A stretch of 64,000 nucleotides of DNA, from positions 47,851,774 through 47,915,773 of the forward strand of contig JAPTYO010000001.1 of NCBI GenBank assembly GCA_036873135.1, written 5' to 3'. The notes under the pieces were generated by a model, which was not told where the DNA came from, did not search any database, and saw only the letters and a program-made list of their open reading frames with translations. This stretch comes from Clarkia xantiana subsp. parviflora (lineage: Eukaryota > Streptophyta > Magnoliopsida > Myrtales > Onagraceae). A program made the translations under genes and the position numbers. Numbering within the stretch: position 1 is the first letter of the stretch; each line of letters starts with the position of its first letter. Positions 22,166 through 33,850 of the stretch are shown in pieces.

Positions 22166-22835
22166 TAGGCTTCTCGAGAAAAGACATGGCACACATCGTC
22201 TACCCGCATGATGACACGTTAGTAATAACGATGGAAATCAACGGGTTCGACGTCAAAAGAATTCTAGTCGACGGAGGAAGCTCGTCAGACATCCTCCATA
22301 TCAATGTCCTCGAACAGCTTGGAATGAAGAGAGAGGACCTGAAGCCGGGAAATTTCCCGTTAGTAAGCTTTGCTGGAGCTGCTACATACCCACTGGGGAT
22401 GATCACCCTTCCCACTGTGATAGGAGAAGGATGGAACGCAATGAAAGTCGACATCACTTTCGTGATCGTCGAGAGCCTGGGCGCTTACAACGGAATTCTC
22501 GGAAGAACAACGATAAACCCCTACGAGATGGTGCCTTCAACGGCACATCAAAAGCTGAAATACCGCCTAAGGGGAGGAATTGGTGAAGTCTTGGGCGATC
22601 AGACGACAGCACGAAAATGCTATGTCAACGCCCTAAGATGCAAGAACCGCCTGGACATAGCAGTCGTCGAAAGGGGACAATGTTCCAAGTCTGAAGTTGA
22701 AATGAGATTTGACGAAATGATGAGCAAAGGAGAAAGACTCCAGCATTTCAAACCCCAATGCTCCCAAGCATATGGGACATCAAGCAAGGGGAGTCGGAAT
22801 CCATCCAGAGTTACTTCAAGCGATTCGCCATAAAT
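22012..22835 (+). CDS. Retropepsin-type aspartic protease of element B
   Basis: The frame is open through PPPKKRGVINVIHGGPAAGG at about 22012-22071 and on to 22833. The active-site block is ILVDGGSSSDIL (Asp-Gly-Gly in place of the usual Asp-Ser/Thr-Gly), followed by YNGILGRTTINPYEMVPSTA. Both motifs are typical of plant Ty3 proteases in this lineage. The protease would cut the Gag precursor. Its frame is -1 relative to gag, and a CCCCC run at 22012-22016 is the likely place of the shift. After about 22690 the sequence no longer looks like pol. The frame ends at 22833 without reaching any reverse transcriptase. Confidence 0.8.
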
Positions 22836-23342
22836 GCAACTTCAAGTTTGGCAGAAAAGTCAGCCGTGATCAATGCCTTTTTCCTGAACATGAACTCACC
22901 TACATTCCTCCTATTTGGACGAACACAAGGGTGGAGAACAACCAATTCTATGGCTGACTTGAAAGAGAAGATGGAAACAGCAATCGAGGTCGCAAACGAG
23001 CTGGGGTGGTTTATCCCACCCGCAGAACAAGAGGAGGCGCGCGAACACAAGCGTGCAAGACAGGACATGAACAACAACCAAGATGGCGAATATACACCTC
23101 TGAACATAGAAGTGGAAGAGTTGTTCAAGACCATCCTGAAGGATGTTTTACCTCCTCCAAGCGAGATCCGGATTGCCTTCCTCGGGAAGAATCCAGAAAC
23201 GTGGTGCCACTACCACAACAGATGGGGTCACAGCACGAATGGGTGCCCCTCTCTATGCAACAGAATCGAGGAACTGATCAAACAAGGAGCTCTGCGCTCC
23301 TACATTGCATGCGAGAAGCCAGCTTTATCAAACCGTCACTAA
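22758..23342 (+). CDS. Second, different Gag fragment in element B
   Basis: 194 codons that overlap the end of the protease frame in another frame. SESIQSYFKRFAINATS resembles the second half of a retrotransposon Gag domain. WCHYHNRWGHSTNGC near 23203-23247 is another C-x2-H-x4-H-x4-C knuckle. It differs from the first Gag, so it is not a simple tandem duplication. It sits where pol should begin. It may be a captured or recombined gag piece. The sequence before it is an unconvincing start, so expression is unclear. Confidence 0.7.
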   Translation: MLPSIWDIKQGESESIQSYFKRFAINATSSLAEKSAVINAFFLNMNSPTFLLFGRTQGWRTTNSMADLKEKMETAIEVANELGWFIPPAEQEEAREHKRARQDMNNNQDGEYTPLNIEVEELFKTILKDVLPPPSEIRIAFLGKNPETWCHYHNRWGHSTNGCPSLCNRIEELIKQGALRSYIACEKPALSNRH

Positions 23343-23704
23343 GGGAATAATCCTTCCCCTATGACATGCACATACTCTATCTTTACTTTTCAAGTACTGA
23401 GTAGAACGTTTAGGATGGGAGATCAGTTGACTCCATCCATGCACATCCTTTGTAAATAAACAAGAAGACTAATGAAGTTCACTCCTTGCGTAGGAAAAAT
23501 CACTATGTAATGGCAAGCTACCCCGGTCCAAAACCAGGAACAAGCCACGTACATCATCAACAAAGGCCCTAACTCTATACGCAGAAAGGGCAACCAACAA
23601 GAAAAGCCATCAAAAAGACATCAAAGCAAGACTAAGCGAAACTCATGCCTGTATTCAAAACAGAGGAAGCGCGACGCACGCAAGGAGACAAAATAATTTC
23701 AACA
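23343..23704. other. Element B non-coding spacer
   Basis: No motif is seen between the second gag fragment and the 131-bp array. Confidence 0.5.
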
Positions 23705-24640
23705 AGGATGTGAACGTACTAATCTATTCACATCCTTGCAAAAAGTCGGGGGACAAGCGGATCATTGGGAATCCTCCCTCACAAACAAATGCAAGTGTCG
23801 GACGTACTAATCTATCCACACTTCGCCGCAATACAATGATGTGAACGTACTAATCTATTCACATCCTTGCAAAAAGTTGGGGGACAAGCGGATCATTGAG
23901 AATCCTCCCTCGCAAACAAATGCAAGTGTCGGACGTACTAATCTATCCACACTTCGCAGCAATACAAGGATGTGAACGTACTAATCTACTCACATCCTTG
24001 CAAAAAGTCGGGGGACAAGCGGATCATTGGGAATCCTCCCTCGCAAACAAATGCAAGTGTCGGACGTACTAATCTATCCACACTTCGCAGCAATACAAGG
24101 ATGTGAACGTACTAATCTATTCACATCCTTGCAAAAAGTTGGGGGACAAGCGGATCATTGAGAATCCTCCCTCGCAAACAAATGCAAGTGTCGGACGTAC
24201 TAATCTATCCACACTTCGCAGCAATACAAGGATGTGAACGTACTAATCTATTCACATCCTTGCAAAAAGTCGGGGGACAAGCGGATCATTGGGAATCCTC
24301 CCTCGCAAACAAATGCAAGTGTCGGACGTACTAATCTATCCACACTTCGCAGCAATACAAGGATGTGAACGTACTAATCTATTCACATCCTTGCAAAAAG
24401 TTGGGGGACAAGCGGATCATTGAGAATCCTCCCTCGCAAACAAATGCAAGTGTCGGACGTACTAATCTATCCACACTTCGCCGCAATACAAGGATGTGAA
24501 CGTACTAATCTATTCACATCCTTGCAAAAAGTCGGGGGACATACGGATCATTAGGAATCCTCCCTCGCAAACAAATGCAAGGGTCGGACGTACTAATCTA
24601 TCCACACTTCGCCGCAGCATCAAGTATGTGAACATGCTAG
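23705..24640 (+). repeat. 131-bp tandem repeat, seven copies in alternating types
   Basis: The marker GTYGGGGGACAAGCGG occurs at 23745, 23876, 24007, 24138, 24269, 24400 and 24531 (the last reads GACATACGG), exactly 131 bp apart. Copies alternate between GTCGGGG with CATTGGGAA and GTTGGGG with CATTGAGAA, so the higher-order unit is a 262-bp dimer. Each unit has an inverted repeat GGATGTGAA...TTCACATCC around GTACTAATCTA. Confidence 0.93.
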
Positions 24641-25043
24641 TCCATTCACATCCTTATAAATGAAGACAAGCAGTTCAACAAGGATCATCCTCCTTACCAA
24701 GCCACAGGTGACGGTAATACTAACTCATCCACACCCCGCCACCAACAAAGATGCAATTTCCTAAGGAAAACCATCGGATCAAGGAAATCGACCAGTCAAT
24801 AGAGCAACACTCTTCCAAAAAGAGAACAAGTTATTGAGACAGCAATAAAGGAAGATGCAAAATAATACTAAGTATTATATCTTTCTAACATCTCATGTCA
24901 GGCATATATATATATATAATATAGCAGGACTAAAAGTAACGACATCCAGCCAGCATAAAAAGTCAAGCCCAAGACGCACCCCGTCAAAATCTCACCCATG
25001 CAAGGGGAGCAACCGTATATACACAAGAAAAAACAAAGAAAGA
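24641..25043. other. Element B spacer between array and antisense gene
   Basis: A partial, diverged 131-bp-like unit continues to about 24740. No other feature is seen. Confidence 0.45.
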
Positions 25044-27376
25044 TCAACCTGACCCAACGTCAGGAGCACCAGAACCAAAGGCGTCAGTCATAAAAACATC
25101 TTGCGCAGGGCCTTTGAAAGCACCACGGCGATCATCACCAACAGGGACGGACACCTGTCCCGTCAAACCACTCGTTCCACCACCCGCTCGGATCCCCGCA
25201 ATAGCCCCAAGGGCATAGCCAGTATATGGACCAGCACTCTGGAAAGGAAAATCAGGGGCAAGAGAGTATACCCTCCTGAAATAATCCACAGAGAAGGACT
25301 CCATGCGATCATCACGCGCCTTCTCAAGAAGCTTTGGGTAATCAGCTGTAGTAGGAAACTCAATCATCCCAAGCTGATCACCCAGGGCAACGTGAGACTC
25401 CTTGGTGTCCCTCAGCGCCACAGCATGCGCCTCCTCATCAACCTTCTCCTGGCGCAGTAGGGCAAATAGCTCCGCCTCCAGCTGAGACGCACAATCCTGA
25501 CTTCCCTTGAGATCAGCGGAAGCCTTGGAAGAAGCATCTGAATGTGCGCGCGCCTCCTCCCTCAACACAACAACATCCTGAGACAAGTGCTCATGACGAT
25601 CCTGCAAACCCCTCGTCTCCTCAACAAGCTCAACAACGAAGGAGGAAAGGTTGGTCATCACGGCATTCACCTGCAACAACAACACAAGCACATCACACAC
25701 AAAGAAGCCAGACAAACGTGATAGATCCAACATAAAAGGAAAACAACGTAAAGGAGCAAAGCGCGCGAGCGAGTCCTCGACACATTTCAGCGCAGCCTCA
25801 GGGTCCCGGGGACACGTCTTGCGGTCAGCCGGCGGAACAGACCGCTGAACCACACGCACACCAACAGCAGGTGTGCTCAGGGAAACATCCTTGGGAAAAC
25901 GGACAGTAGACTGAGAATACGGAGCCCACTCATTCCCAGACACATCCCGATCAAGCCGGCAAATCAAATCAGACTTGCGGAGAGCCGGAGGAGTAGGAAC
26001 AACTACACATCAAAAACAAACACATTAGGAGAAGGCAAACCATACCAATACAACAAGAAGTCAACCACAGTCACCTGCCAAGGGAGACAACTCCACTGAA
26101 CGCCCGCTCCCCGACCGGGGGACAGGCATGGTCGAATCTGCATACATAGGCCCTTTCCCTTTGTCACAGGAAGGAGCAAGAGGCATGCCGGCAGATGTCA
26201 ACCTCCTAGGATCGCTCGGGAAACGAACGTCAGCATCATGCTCCCCGACAGGTACAACTCCCCCCGCCGTCGGGAATTCCAAGCCTACAAAGACGACCAC
26301 AAAAAGACCATTAACATGTTAGCATGGGAAAAATCTCAACAAAACCTTTAAAAGGCACAAGTCCCATACCCGGGCCAACAGGAAGAGTATCGTCTAGGCC
26401 GGGAACAATCTGAGAAGACCCGCCTGCAACTCCACCCTGTAAACAGGGGCGTCTGTTAAGAAACCAACCTACAAGGAAACAAGAGCACATGTTACAAAAC
26501 TTCAAAACATACCAACTCCTCCCCCGAAGGACGTACGTGAATGCCCGCCGCGAGCAGCTCGGCGTCAGAAGCACGATAAAGGGGGCTGTACTCCCCCGCC
26601 CTATTCGCCGCGTGGATCTTCTTCAAAGCGACCTTATCTCTATCGGAGAACTCCTGAAAGCGTGGAACGGGATCGGCATCCAATATGTGAGAAGTCGTCC
26701 AAGTCGTGCCCGCATCCTTTATAAAGAAGTACTGACACTTTCATTTATTCTGGGAAGTGTCCGACCGTTCACAAAATCGCGCTTCAGTATTCCACCCCGC
26801 CCTGCGCAAGCCAAGGGAAGAAAATCCCTTTTCGGTCATATGAGGCCAACGCAAGCTGAAGGTGCACATCCCAGACTCGTCCGCCTTACACAGGCGGTAG
26901 AAGGCTCGAAACAACACTATCGAGTAGTCCCAGGAGTTTAGATGACATTGCACCCGAAAACACGTCCAAGCTCTAAACCCTGGTGGGGTAATAGAGATGG
27001 GAGAAATCCTATAATATCGACAAAGGCGGACCAGATCCTGACAGTAGGGGAACCGCAGCCCTTCTCGAAACTGTGAAAGGTAGACTGCCTCGTACTCAGC
27101 TGGAGGAACGGTGGGCCGACCAAACTCAACCCCCTTTACAACATCCCAAGGATACAAAACCTCTAGGCCGGGACACCAGCCCCGGGTCGAGACATAGAGG
27201 TCAAACTTGGAACGTGGAAGCTTGTTGGGAAAAAATACCTGAGTCTTCTCTAGTATCACGCGGTCACCCGACGGTCCCAAAAGTACACCACTTCGAGACC
27301 CAGAATCGGAATCCATGGTGCCCTCATCAACCTCTCCCTCAAAGTTATCCGAAACAAAGGGATGAGACTTACTCAT
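25044..27376 (-). CDS. Spliced antisense gene of element B, Transposase_28 / gypsy-type antisense ORF
   Basis: The reading frame starts MSKSHPFVSDNFEGEVDE at 27376. It contains FDLYVSTRGWCPGLEV, then GLRFPYCQDLVRLCRYYRIS and SITPPGFRAWTCF, a pattern I associate with the 'putative gypsy type transposon' (Transposase_28-like) proteins encoded antisense in plant LTR elements. Apparent exons on the minus strand: 27376 to about 26750; about 26700-26513 (donor GGTATG); about 26466-26372; about 26282-26075; about 26003-25775; 25671-25044. The last exon encodes a coiled coil (residues like EETRGLQDRHEHLSQDVV) and ends GSGAPDVGSG. The join between the first two exons is unclear: a frame change near 26745 may be a mutation or a very short intron. 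Its function is unknown. Confidence 0.65.
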
Positions 27377-29251
27377 TGTGCGAAGAAGCAGAAACCGTTT
27401 CCTATCAGGAACACTCTAAATATCAAAGTCGTGCGCCTGCAAGCCCGTCAACCAAGCCCTGCAAAAACCATACACAACTCAATCAAAAACCAAGGCAACA
27501 CATCAACCACATTCATCAAAGTCCTTTGCAAGGATATCCAACCCAACGGACCAACTGTCCGCGAGCAAACAGCTAGGGACCCTCCCGCTCGGGAGTCAAA
27601 AATCCTTACGCTCATCAAAGGCCTAGGCCACCTACTAATCAAATTTTCATACATTTGTGCAATGTGACACAGGTATTCAAGCGCTCTACAAAGCGACAAG
27701 TTCAAGAGCTAAAGAAATCAAAGACATGCAAGGTTGGTTGTAATTACCAAAATGCCATCCGACCACATCTCGATCGAATTTTATCCCCAAAAACGGCTCA
27801 AGGCTCCGGGGGCACATACAAGCAGATCAAATGCACTTAAGCAAGCCTATTACATGTCACGGGGAGACTTACTCTTCCCCGAGCAATCCGAGGAACACTC
27901 GGGTCAACTAAGCCACTAATGAACGCGAACTACCAAGCAATCATATAAACTCCGGGGGCATGGTTATCCACTCACAAACAATCAAGGGGGCATTATCACC
28001 ATAGGGGACATCATATCAAGCCACCCGTATCAAGATACAAAGGGTCGAATTTTTCGCTCGAATAAGTCCAACTTTGAACCTCCACGATTCCCCCCCGGGG
28101 TGGTCGGAACTTAGGGACCTCTTCACAAAGGGAGTTCACTATCCTTAACTCTATCTACCTACATTTAGAGCTTAGCCAAAAACAAGTTTTGAAAATCAAG
28201 CCAAAATTTCACTAAGGCATTTCATCGAACACCTACCATGCACCTTATTGAAATTCAAAATGTGCAGCCCTAAAGGTCTAATTAACATCAAGAAAAGGGA
28301 GGGGAGGACGTTACCAATCGATACTCGACAAGAAGGACTCAAAAACGGGTCGAATCGAGCTCGAAATCGACCCGCGAATGTTGCAGCCGCCGTCCGCTAC
28401 CACCGCCGCTCCCGCCGCTGTCGCCGCCGCCTCGCCGCCGCTGGGCCACCCTGACCTCGCCGGTGGTACTCCTGGTGGTGGCCGGCCGAAATGGGGTCTT
28501 ACTAGCACCCTAAAGTGAATTCCTAAAATCACTACCTTAGCCCCTCCAAAACTCTCACCACAACCAATTCAAATGTTGATAGTTTTATAAACTATCATGA
28601 AGGAGGTGGACTACACAACACAGTAAGTACCATACATCCAAGAGGTATACTCTCATCCACCCTTCATTTTTTAAAAAGTGTTGATAGCTTGGGTTTTCAC
28701 CATCAAATGACTTAGCTAAATTTAACTAAGTCATTTCAAATGGTTTCAACTTTTTGAAAACGCTAGGTTTATGATTTTTCGTATTACGCACGTCACATGT
28801 GATTTTCCAAACCCGGCATTGCATCACTCACTAAAACCGTCGCCTCGCCGTCAAGACGGCCGTCTCGGACGACGGGCTCCCGGAAACCATCATACTGCAT
28901 GAAAAACGTTTTGCCAAAATTTTCATGATTTATTATCATTTTTGGTACAATTAGTCGTAACAAGAGCATTCCATCTTTATTTGATCACCTCGCAAACCCG
29001 AAAGATTTCATGTGCGCTCGCGCCGTAATTCTCCAAACAATCACATTTTCCATATTACTTGTAGTCCGTTGTGCTACTAACCCTTTGTGCAGTTGTCAAG
29101 CATGACCACCTCAAAAAACTAAGACACGGAATTCGCCTGAGCCGTGCGTATCCACCCTTGGTAGGTCAAAACTCAAGGTGAGCAGACGACCCGAATCACG
29201 CGTATACCCTATCTTAGAATAGAGTTAAACAAAGGTCAAGCCGTTATTTAA
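27377..29251. other. Element B 3' non-coding region
   Basis: No protein motif is seen. A CCG-rich patch lies at 28375-28480. A small inverted repeat AAATGACTTAGCTAAATT / AATTTAACTAAGTCATTT is at about 28706-28737. The final 60 bases resemble the matching part of element A. Confidence 0.5.
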
Positions 29252-29263
29252 CTCGGGGGCAAG
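29252..29263 (+). promoter_or_regulatory. Polypurine tract of element B
   Basis: CTCGGGGGCAAG is immediately before the 3' LTR and identical to that of element A. Confidence 0.88.
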
Positions 29264-30058
29264 TGATGGATATACGCATGATTCGGGCTCGGTCTTAATT
29301 ATTCGGACCTCATACACGCGCAAGACCCTTTACGATTCCCCAATTTCGAGCTAACCGGGGGAAACCGGGCAAGTCGCGAACTTGCCCGACATCCCCGGGG
29401 GGCTTACCTGGAAAATTCCGGGTAAGCCTAGCTTACCCGGAAAATTCCGGGTAAGCTCAACACCCGGGGGGTGTCGCGTACACCCCCCATTTCGTCCCGA
29501 ACGTATGGGAGACTCGATTTTTAACTAACTCCTATGTGTCCGAGACCTATGTTTCAAAGGCGCGCGCGTCTCGTTCGTGACAGCCGCCTGAGACGCGCGT
29601 CAGAGTCCTTTTTCCCAAAGCTCTCCCCTGCATCCCGGTTCACATTTCCACATTGAACCGGGTCAAAACCGGTTTACGGTCCAAGGTTGCCTATAAATAG
29701 CCACCTTGGGGGTAAACATTTTCAAGTCAATTCAAAAGTCACTTTGGGTGAGAATGGGAAAAGCTCTGACTTCTCTCTAGAAAACCCTCTCTTTCTCTCT
29801 CTAGAAGCCGACTAATGTTGATCGTCGGAACGAGCGCACCAAGCACCCCCCCCCACCCCTCTCCACGGGGACTGCTTGGTAATGCTCCTTTCGCAGGGGC
29901 AGACAGACGATCTTCCAGAGAGCCCAAAGGACTTACCGCCGTTCAGAAGACGAAGCTAAGGCCCGCACGCGACTTTAGAGAACGGACTTGGCTCGCACCC
30001 AACCCGAAGACTTCGACGAGTTATTCAGCGGGCAACCCGCAATAACTTGGTCGAAACA
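29264..30058 (+). repeat. 3' LTR of element B
   Basis: 795 bp, about 99% identical to the 5' LTR by eye. Differences include GGAATTCC versus GGAAAATTCC near 29440, the length of the C run near 29850, and single changes such as GCGTTAG/GCGTCAG. Confidence 0.95.
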
Positions 30059-30063
30059 GGCAA
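30059..30063. repeat. Target site duplication GGCAA, right
   Basis: Matches 19334-19338 exactly. Confidence 0.9.
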
Positions 30064-30264
30064 CATTGAAACTCAAATACGAGTGAAATTGCTACTCAAT
30101 TGATTTTCCATCGATATTTTTTCTTTTCGATAATGCATCCTACAATCTTGTATTTTTTATTTATAAAAAACTAATATAAGCAGTTATGTTTTCTCAACTA
30201 ACAATTAACTGACCACCAGCAGCAGTGGTTGTTTATTGTCAAATGCACTTATTCCACGTGGTTT

Positions 30265-30585
30265 CACTGCGAGATTTCAAATTCGAAACTCCTTAGAGGT
30301 GTTATCTCGTGGTGACCTTTTAAAAAAATATCAGGTTCCGTCTGGCACACGCATCGCGTCAGACATATGAGGAGGCGAGTAGAACTGAGCACGGGCCGGC
30401 TTCTTGAGTATACTAGGCTGCTGGTGGGGCTACGTTGACGAGGCCAGTGCATGCGCTGGTTGCTCGCTAAGTCTGGTCGGAAAAAAAATCCAGTCCGTGA
30501 GCAGAAAAACTCGAACATTACGTAATTTAATGAGTCTAGAGTCGCCATTACTAGCACATTCCTTTTTTTGGAAAAAAAAAAAAGT
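30265..30585 (+). mobile_element. SINE-like retroposon, copy 2
   Basis: It aligns with 17170-17515. It has a B-box-like AAATTCGAAACTCC near the start and a poly(A) stretch at 30570-30582. Boundaries are approximate. Confidence 0.5.
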
Positions 30586-31599
30586 AACAATTAACTTTCC
30601 CACAACTTTTGACTTCTAAATCTTTTTAGACGCGCAGTTAGCCGTTTTTTTAGTCACAATAATAACAAACTTTACTTAAAAGTCTTTAAAGAAGAAGGAA
30701 GTAACTATATTCTGTTTGTTAAACTACAAATAAAAATGTGTTAAAGTTCCGAATTTATAAAAGGGTTCGACTAAAATAAAATCGAGTTTATTTCATTTTG
30801 ATTACTCAGCTATTAGATTACCCATGTGTAAGAAACGTTTTTTATCTCTCCTGAATTATGGTTGATTATCTCTCATGATCTAATGACTGAGAAATCTAAT
30901 TGAAATAAACTCAACTGCATTTTAGTCAGACCGACTTAAGATGTATGTTTTATTATTGACATTATATTTAAGCACGCATATTCAACTCATGATCACTCAA
31001 TTTAAAATGTTAAACCTATTGGCCAATTATATTAATAATTATTCCCCAACAATACACGATTATTATGAATGGATTAACGGTAGTTCATAAATATTAGTTT
31101 GAAGAAAATTTTAAAGTATGAATAAGTCTGTGTCAAAATTCTTTACTTATAAGTTCAAATTTATGGAACAATTGGTTAAGAAGACATAAGTTTATGGTTA
31201 AGAAGTGTGTGTCTTATTCTTAAAACTATTATATGGTAAAAATTGTAATTTATATTATAAAATATGTGGCATGGTCTTTAAAGTTTAAACTCTGATTTGA
31301 TCTGATTAAGTCCTCAAACTCATCCATTTTATTTTAATAAATTCAAAATTGTAGGTAGTTACATCAAACGTGTGATTATTTATCCAATTTTTCTGTTATT
31401 TTTGCTCAAAAGAATCAAGAAATATAGTGGCCAAACAAATCGAGAAATATAATATATTATTTTTTTAAAAAAATTTATTATTATATATTATTTATAAAAA
31501 AATCGAAAGCCTACCTAGTGCAGCATAGTATAGTGGTTTTATATAGTATTACTTAAATGTTGGTCAAACATATTTTTTTATGTAAAATGTATAAAAACG
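30586..31599. other. AT-rich intergenic DNA
   Basis: No supported gene or repeat is seen. Confidence 0.5.
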
Positions 31600-31890
31600 T
31601 GTTACGGTTATTTTATATAGCATCCTTAAAAGTGAGATCCGCTTATTTTTACATAACACATTCCTTAAATTTAAGGAATACACTATGTATTACATAATCA
31701 ATTTTGATTATAAATTAATTCATTTTATAATTAATGTTAATATGTTATTGGTTATTGTTAGAAAATTTAATAATAAAATATATTTAAGGAATGTAGTTAA
31801 GTATGGAGAGCAAATATTATGTATCACTTAAAGTCTTAAACTGTACATAAATATTTACGCGACAACTTTAAAAAATATATTTTATATAAA
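31600..31890. mobile_element. Diverged relative of the MITE at 16797-17150
   Basis: It shares the core ACATAACACATTCCTTAAAT, CACTATGTATTACATAATCA and TGTACATAAATATTTACGCG with that element, in the same order. The ends are too diverged to place exactly. Confidence 0.55.
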
Positions 31891-33768
31891 ACTAATGTGA
31901 TACTCTAATACTCATATATTAATTAATATCAATCATAAACCTAAATTCCCTAAACCTCGGAACAAAGGTACAAATCACTGAGTCACAACTGTTTGAGTAG
32001 TTGTTATGAATTAAAGATAACTGGTGACATATTCTCACCATGCAAACGTGAGTGCGCATGCTGCAAACGTGGCCATATATTCTCACCATGCATGCATATA
32101 TCTACATATTTATATATTGGCCTAGCTAGCTACTCAATATCTAGTCTATCTATCTATAGATCTAATTAATATACTACTACACCAGACGTACGTAGAGTTC
32201 CTTCGACACGTACCGCTAGCAGAAGCTAGCATGATCCACTAAGTTGATCTAGAGGATATATAAGACATTTTCCACCACCAAACAAGCCCTAGCTAGATAG
32301 ATCGGGTTTTATTTATTTATTCGACTTAAATAGATTCTCACAAGCCGTAACAACAAATCTTTTTTCTTCCCTCTAAAACGGCCGGTTACATTGTACCCAA
32401 TCTATTGTTGGATTTTTATTAAATTGCTTCTGTAATTTCAGAATGGGACTGTTAGTTTTTTATCTGGAGAGTTAAAGTCCTCCTAAAGCAATAGAATTCG
32501 AATTCAAATCGTCCTTAGTGACGCAACTCACCTTATTAATTATCAGTTGTACCAAATAATTTTGGGTCCTTTCTTATAATATTAACAACTTTTCATTTAT
32601 TTAGAAGAGAGGTAAATCTCACATTTCTTCTACCTACTACTATTAATTGAGCAACTCTTATTAACAACGGTAATTCTTTCATTAATGCTATAGTATCTAT
32701 TTATTAATGGTTCCTGCTAGAATACAATTGATTACAAATACAATCTAATTTTCAGATGTTAAATTAAGAGAGAAAAAACATCAAATATAAAAAAGAGAAA
32801 GTATCATATCTATAAGAGATTAAACATTAGAATTCATGAAGGATACACTTAATCCGATCTTAACGTTGTATAGTTCTCGATAAATCTAATTTAACCGCTG
32901 AAAAATTCTACAGCGTTTTAATCAATCGAAATTAATATGATTTACGCGTTAGTTTTTCTAAATTTTGTATAGAAAAAGAGATGTATCTTATTCTAGGTTA
33001 ATTTTTTTTTTACATTAATCTGTATAAATTAGAAACATATAATACTATGCAGTATAGTTCTACACATCAATTTTTAGAGAATAACACATGTCAAAACTAA
33101 TATTTTGGATGTGTTAAAATCATTTATAGAGTGTATGCACCCTAAATCCTAGCTATTGTTATGTATGTGGCATGACATGAAATTTTTTAGTTTTAAAATG
33201 CATTACAGAATTTCATTTCAAAGTTAACGGAAATCCCAAATGACCATAAAATTAACAAAATGAAACATAGTATACAAAATAAAATTGTTATACAAAGTAA
33301 TGACTTCAGCAAATATAGATATAGTACATATTTTTCTAGTATAATGATTTAAAACAAAATTTCACAAAAAATAAGAATTAATAAATATTATAAAATACTT
33401 TTTTATTTAAATTAAAATTTGCAACACACTTAATGACCATTAGCTATAACATAAAATTTTAATTTGAATAACATTCTACAGTCTGCGATAGAATATTAGT
33501 TAGTAAAGTAGACTGTTTATTTTTATTTTTATTTTTTTTGCAATAGTGACTGAATTTATAGAATTCAAAACGTTTTTTTATAGAAATTAATAAAATATGT
33601 ATGTTTATTATTTTATTATTATAAAGGAAAAAAACGAGGGACACGATAAAGTTTTTTTTTTCTTTTCTTTTAGATTTTACGTTTATAATAAAATGAAAAC
33701 ACGGGAATGGTGAGCCAGATTTGCCACTGGCCATCAAAATTTGCACTATTGAAAAAATGAAAATTCTG
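31891..33768. other. Intergenic region upstream of CYP84A
   Basis: No gene is seen. The proximal part should contain the CYP84A promoter. I see no cis element that I can defend beyond the TATA box. Confidence 0.45.
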
Positions 33769-33776
33769 TATATAAA
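33769..33776 (+). promoter_or_regulatory. TATA box of CYP84A
   Basis: TATATAAA lies 75 bases before the ATG, leaving room for a 5' leader of about 45-50 bases that contains a CTTTCTCTCTCTAG pyrimidine stretch. Confidence 0.65.
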
Positions 33777-33850
33777 CACCATCACAATAGATCTCCTTCC
33801 TCAGAAACATTCTCAGTTGCTTTCTCTCTCTAGAAAACTCCATATCCACG

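Larger units (their letters stand above)
19339..30058 (+). mobile_element. Complete non-autonomous Ty3/gypsy-like LTR retrotransposon B (10.7 kb)
   Basis: The LTRs (19339-20129 and 29264-30058) begin TGATGGATATACG and end GTCGAAACA. GGCAA flanks the element on both sides (19334-19338 and 30059-30063). The internal order is primer-binding site, gag, protease, second gag fragment, 131-bp tandem array, spliced antisense gene, polypurine tract. Reverse transcriptase, RNase H and integrase are absent. The LTRs differ by only about ten changes by eye, so insertion is recent. It was probably mobilised by an autonomous Tat-like relative (inference). Confidence 0.95.

Noticed and set aside
23705..24640. 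Regular array considered as a CRISPR array
   Set aside because: Units are whole 131-bp repeats without unique spacers, inside a plant LTR element.
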